From: Stramenopiles sp. TOSAG23-6
Taxonomy: Eukaryota > Sar
NCBI GenBank assembly: GCA_900128565.1
Contig: LT636131.1
Location: 1 to 15,003 of the forward strand
DNA: 15,003 nucleotides
Direction: 5' to 3'
The first letter of the stretch is position 1, and the number at the start of each line of letters is the position of its first letter. Made by a program: the position numbers and the translations under genes. Below are positions 14,938-15,003 of the stretch, piece after piece. The notes under the pieces were generated by a model. It saw only the letters and a list, made by a program, of their open reading frames with translations. It was not told the origin of the DNA and searched no databases.

Positions 14938-15003
14938 TCGTATTGTGAAAAAATATTTCAAAAAAAATCTAAAAAAAATTGTTAGGTACAAAATTTCGTA
15001 CGA
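14938..15003 (-). mobile_element. Introner-like intron of RNF32, partial
   Basis: The 3' part only: TCGTACGAAATTTTGTAC, CTAAC, T runs, GAAATATTTTTTCACAATAC plus GA. Its 5' end lies outside the window. The next exon starts in RING 1. Confidence 0.8.

Noticed and set aside
813-15003. CRISPR array or other spaced prokaryotic repeat
   Set aside because: Repeats sit at intron positions of spliced eukaryotic genes with exons, not spacers, between them.
1-15003. Stop-codon reassignment
   Set aside because: TAA, TAG and TGA all end genes at expected lengths, and in-frame stops inside genes fall within predicted introns.

Overview
The window is nuclear DNA from a single-celled eukaryote, probably a marine or parasitic protist. 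It is AT-rich and gene-dense. Genes lie on both strands with short intergenic gaps, AATAAA signals follow several stop codons, and the products are eukaryote-only families: a Rag GTPase, TRAPPC13, a TBC1D5-type Rab-GAP, RNF32, a CSC1/TMEM63 channel and ATP synthase subunit g. Stops are the standard TAA, TAG and TGA. I cannot fix the lineage from sequence alone.

Layout, left to right: a CSC1/TMEM63-like channel on + (377 to about 3689) split by eight clear short introns; a poly-T-rich ninth intron-like stretch; a MYND zinc-finger 3' exon (3861-4107); on the - strand a five-exon TBC1D5-like gene (6933 down to 4240), a doubtful small ORF (7140-7409), ATP synthase subunit g (7489-7866) and an unrecognised, potentially myristoylated acidic protein (8177-8704); on + an unrecognised multi-pass membrane protein (8985-10166); on - a RagA/B-type GTPase (10397-11359); on + a three-exon TRAPPC13 (11725-13460); and on - the 3' part of an RNF32-like double-RING protein with an IQ-like segment (14061-14937, continuing off the right edge). 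Several genes belong to endomembrane and nutrient signalling (TBC1D5 on Rab7/retromer, Rag on the lysosome, TRAPPC13 in TRAPP), but nothing suggests a functional cluster.

The main finding is a family of at least 16 closely related short introns, about 90-170 nt, in four of the genes. They look like introner elements: mobile DNA that inserts into genes and is spliced out. All are in sense orientation. Each starts with GT (typically GTATGTTTTA) and most carry a palindromic core followed by TACCTAAC, which resembles a branch site. They end in AAAATAC or ACAATAC, whose first bases can pair with the 5' end. Reading frame and protein homology need the 3' junction just after this AATAC, where there is almost never an AG. 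In 8 of 14 measurable cases the two bases before the element equal the two bases after AATAC, as a 2-bp target-site duplication would give. One ordinary GT-AG intron sits in the TBC1D5 gene, so two intron classes coexist.

A second layer is some 15 short telomere-like (CCCTAA)n tracts. In coding exons they are always in the same frame and strand, encoding Asn-Pro repeats; others lie in introns and promoters. One interrupts the second RING finger of RNF32.
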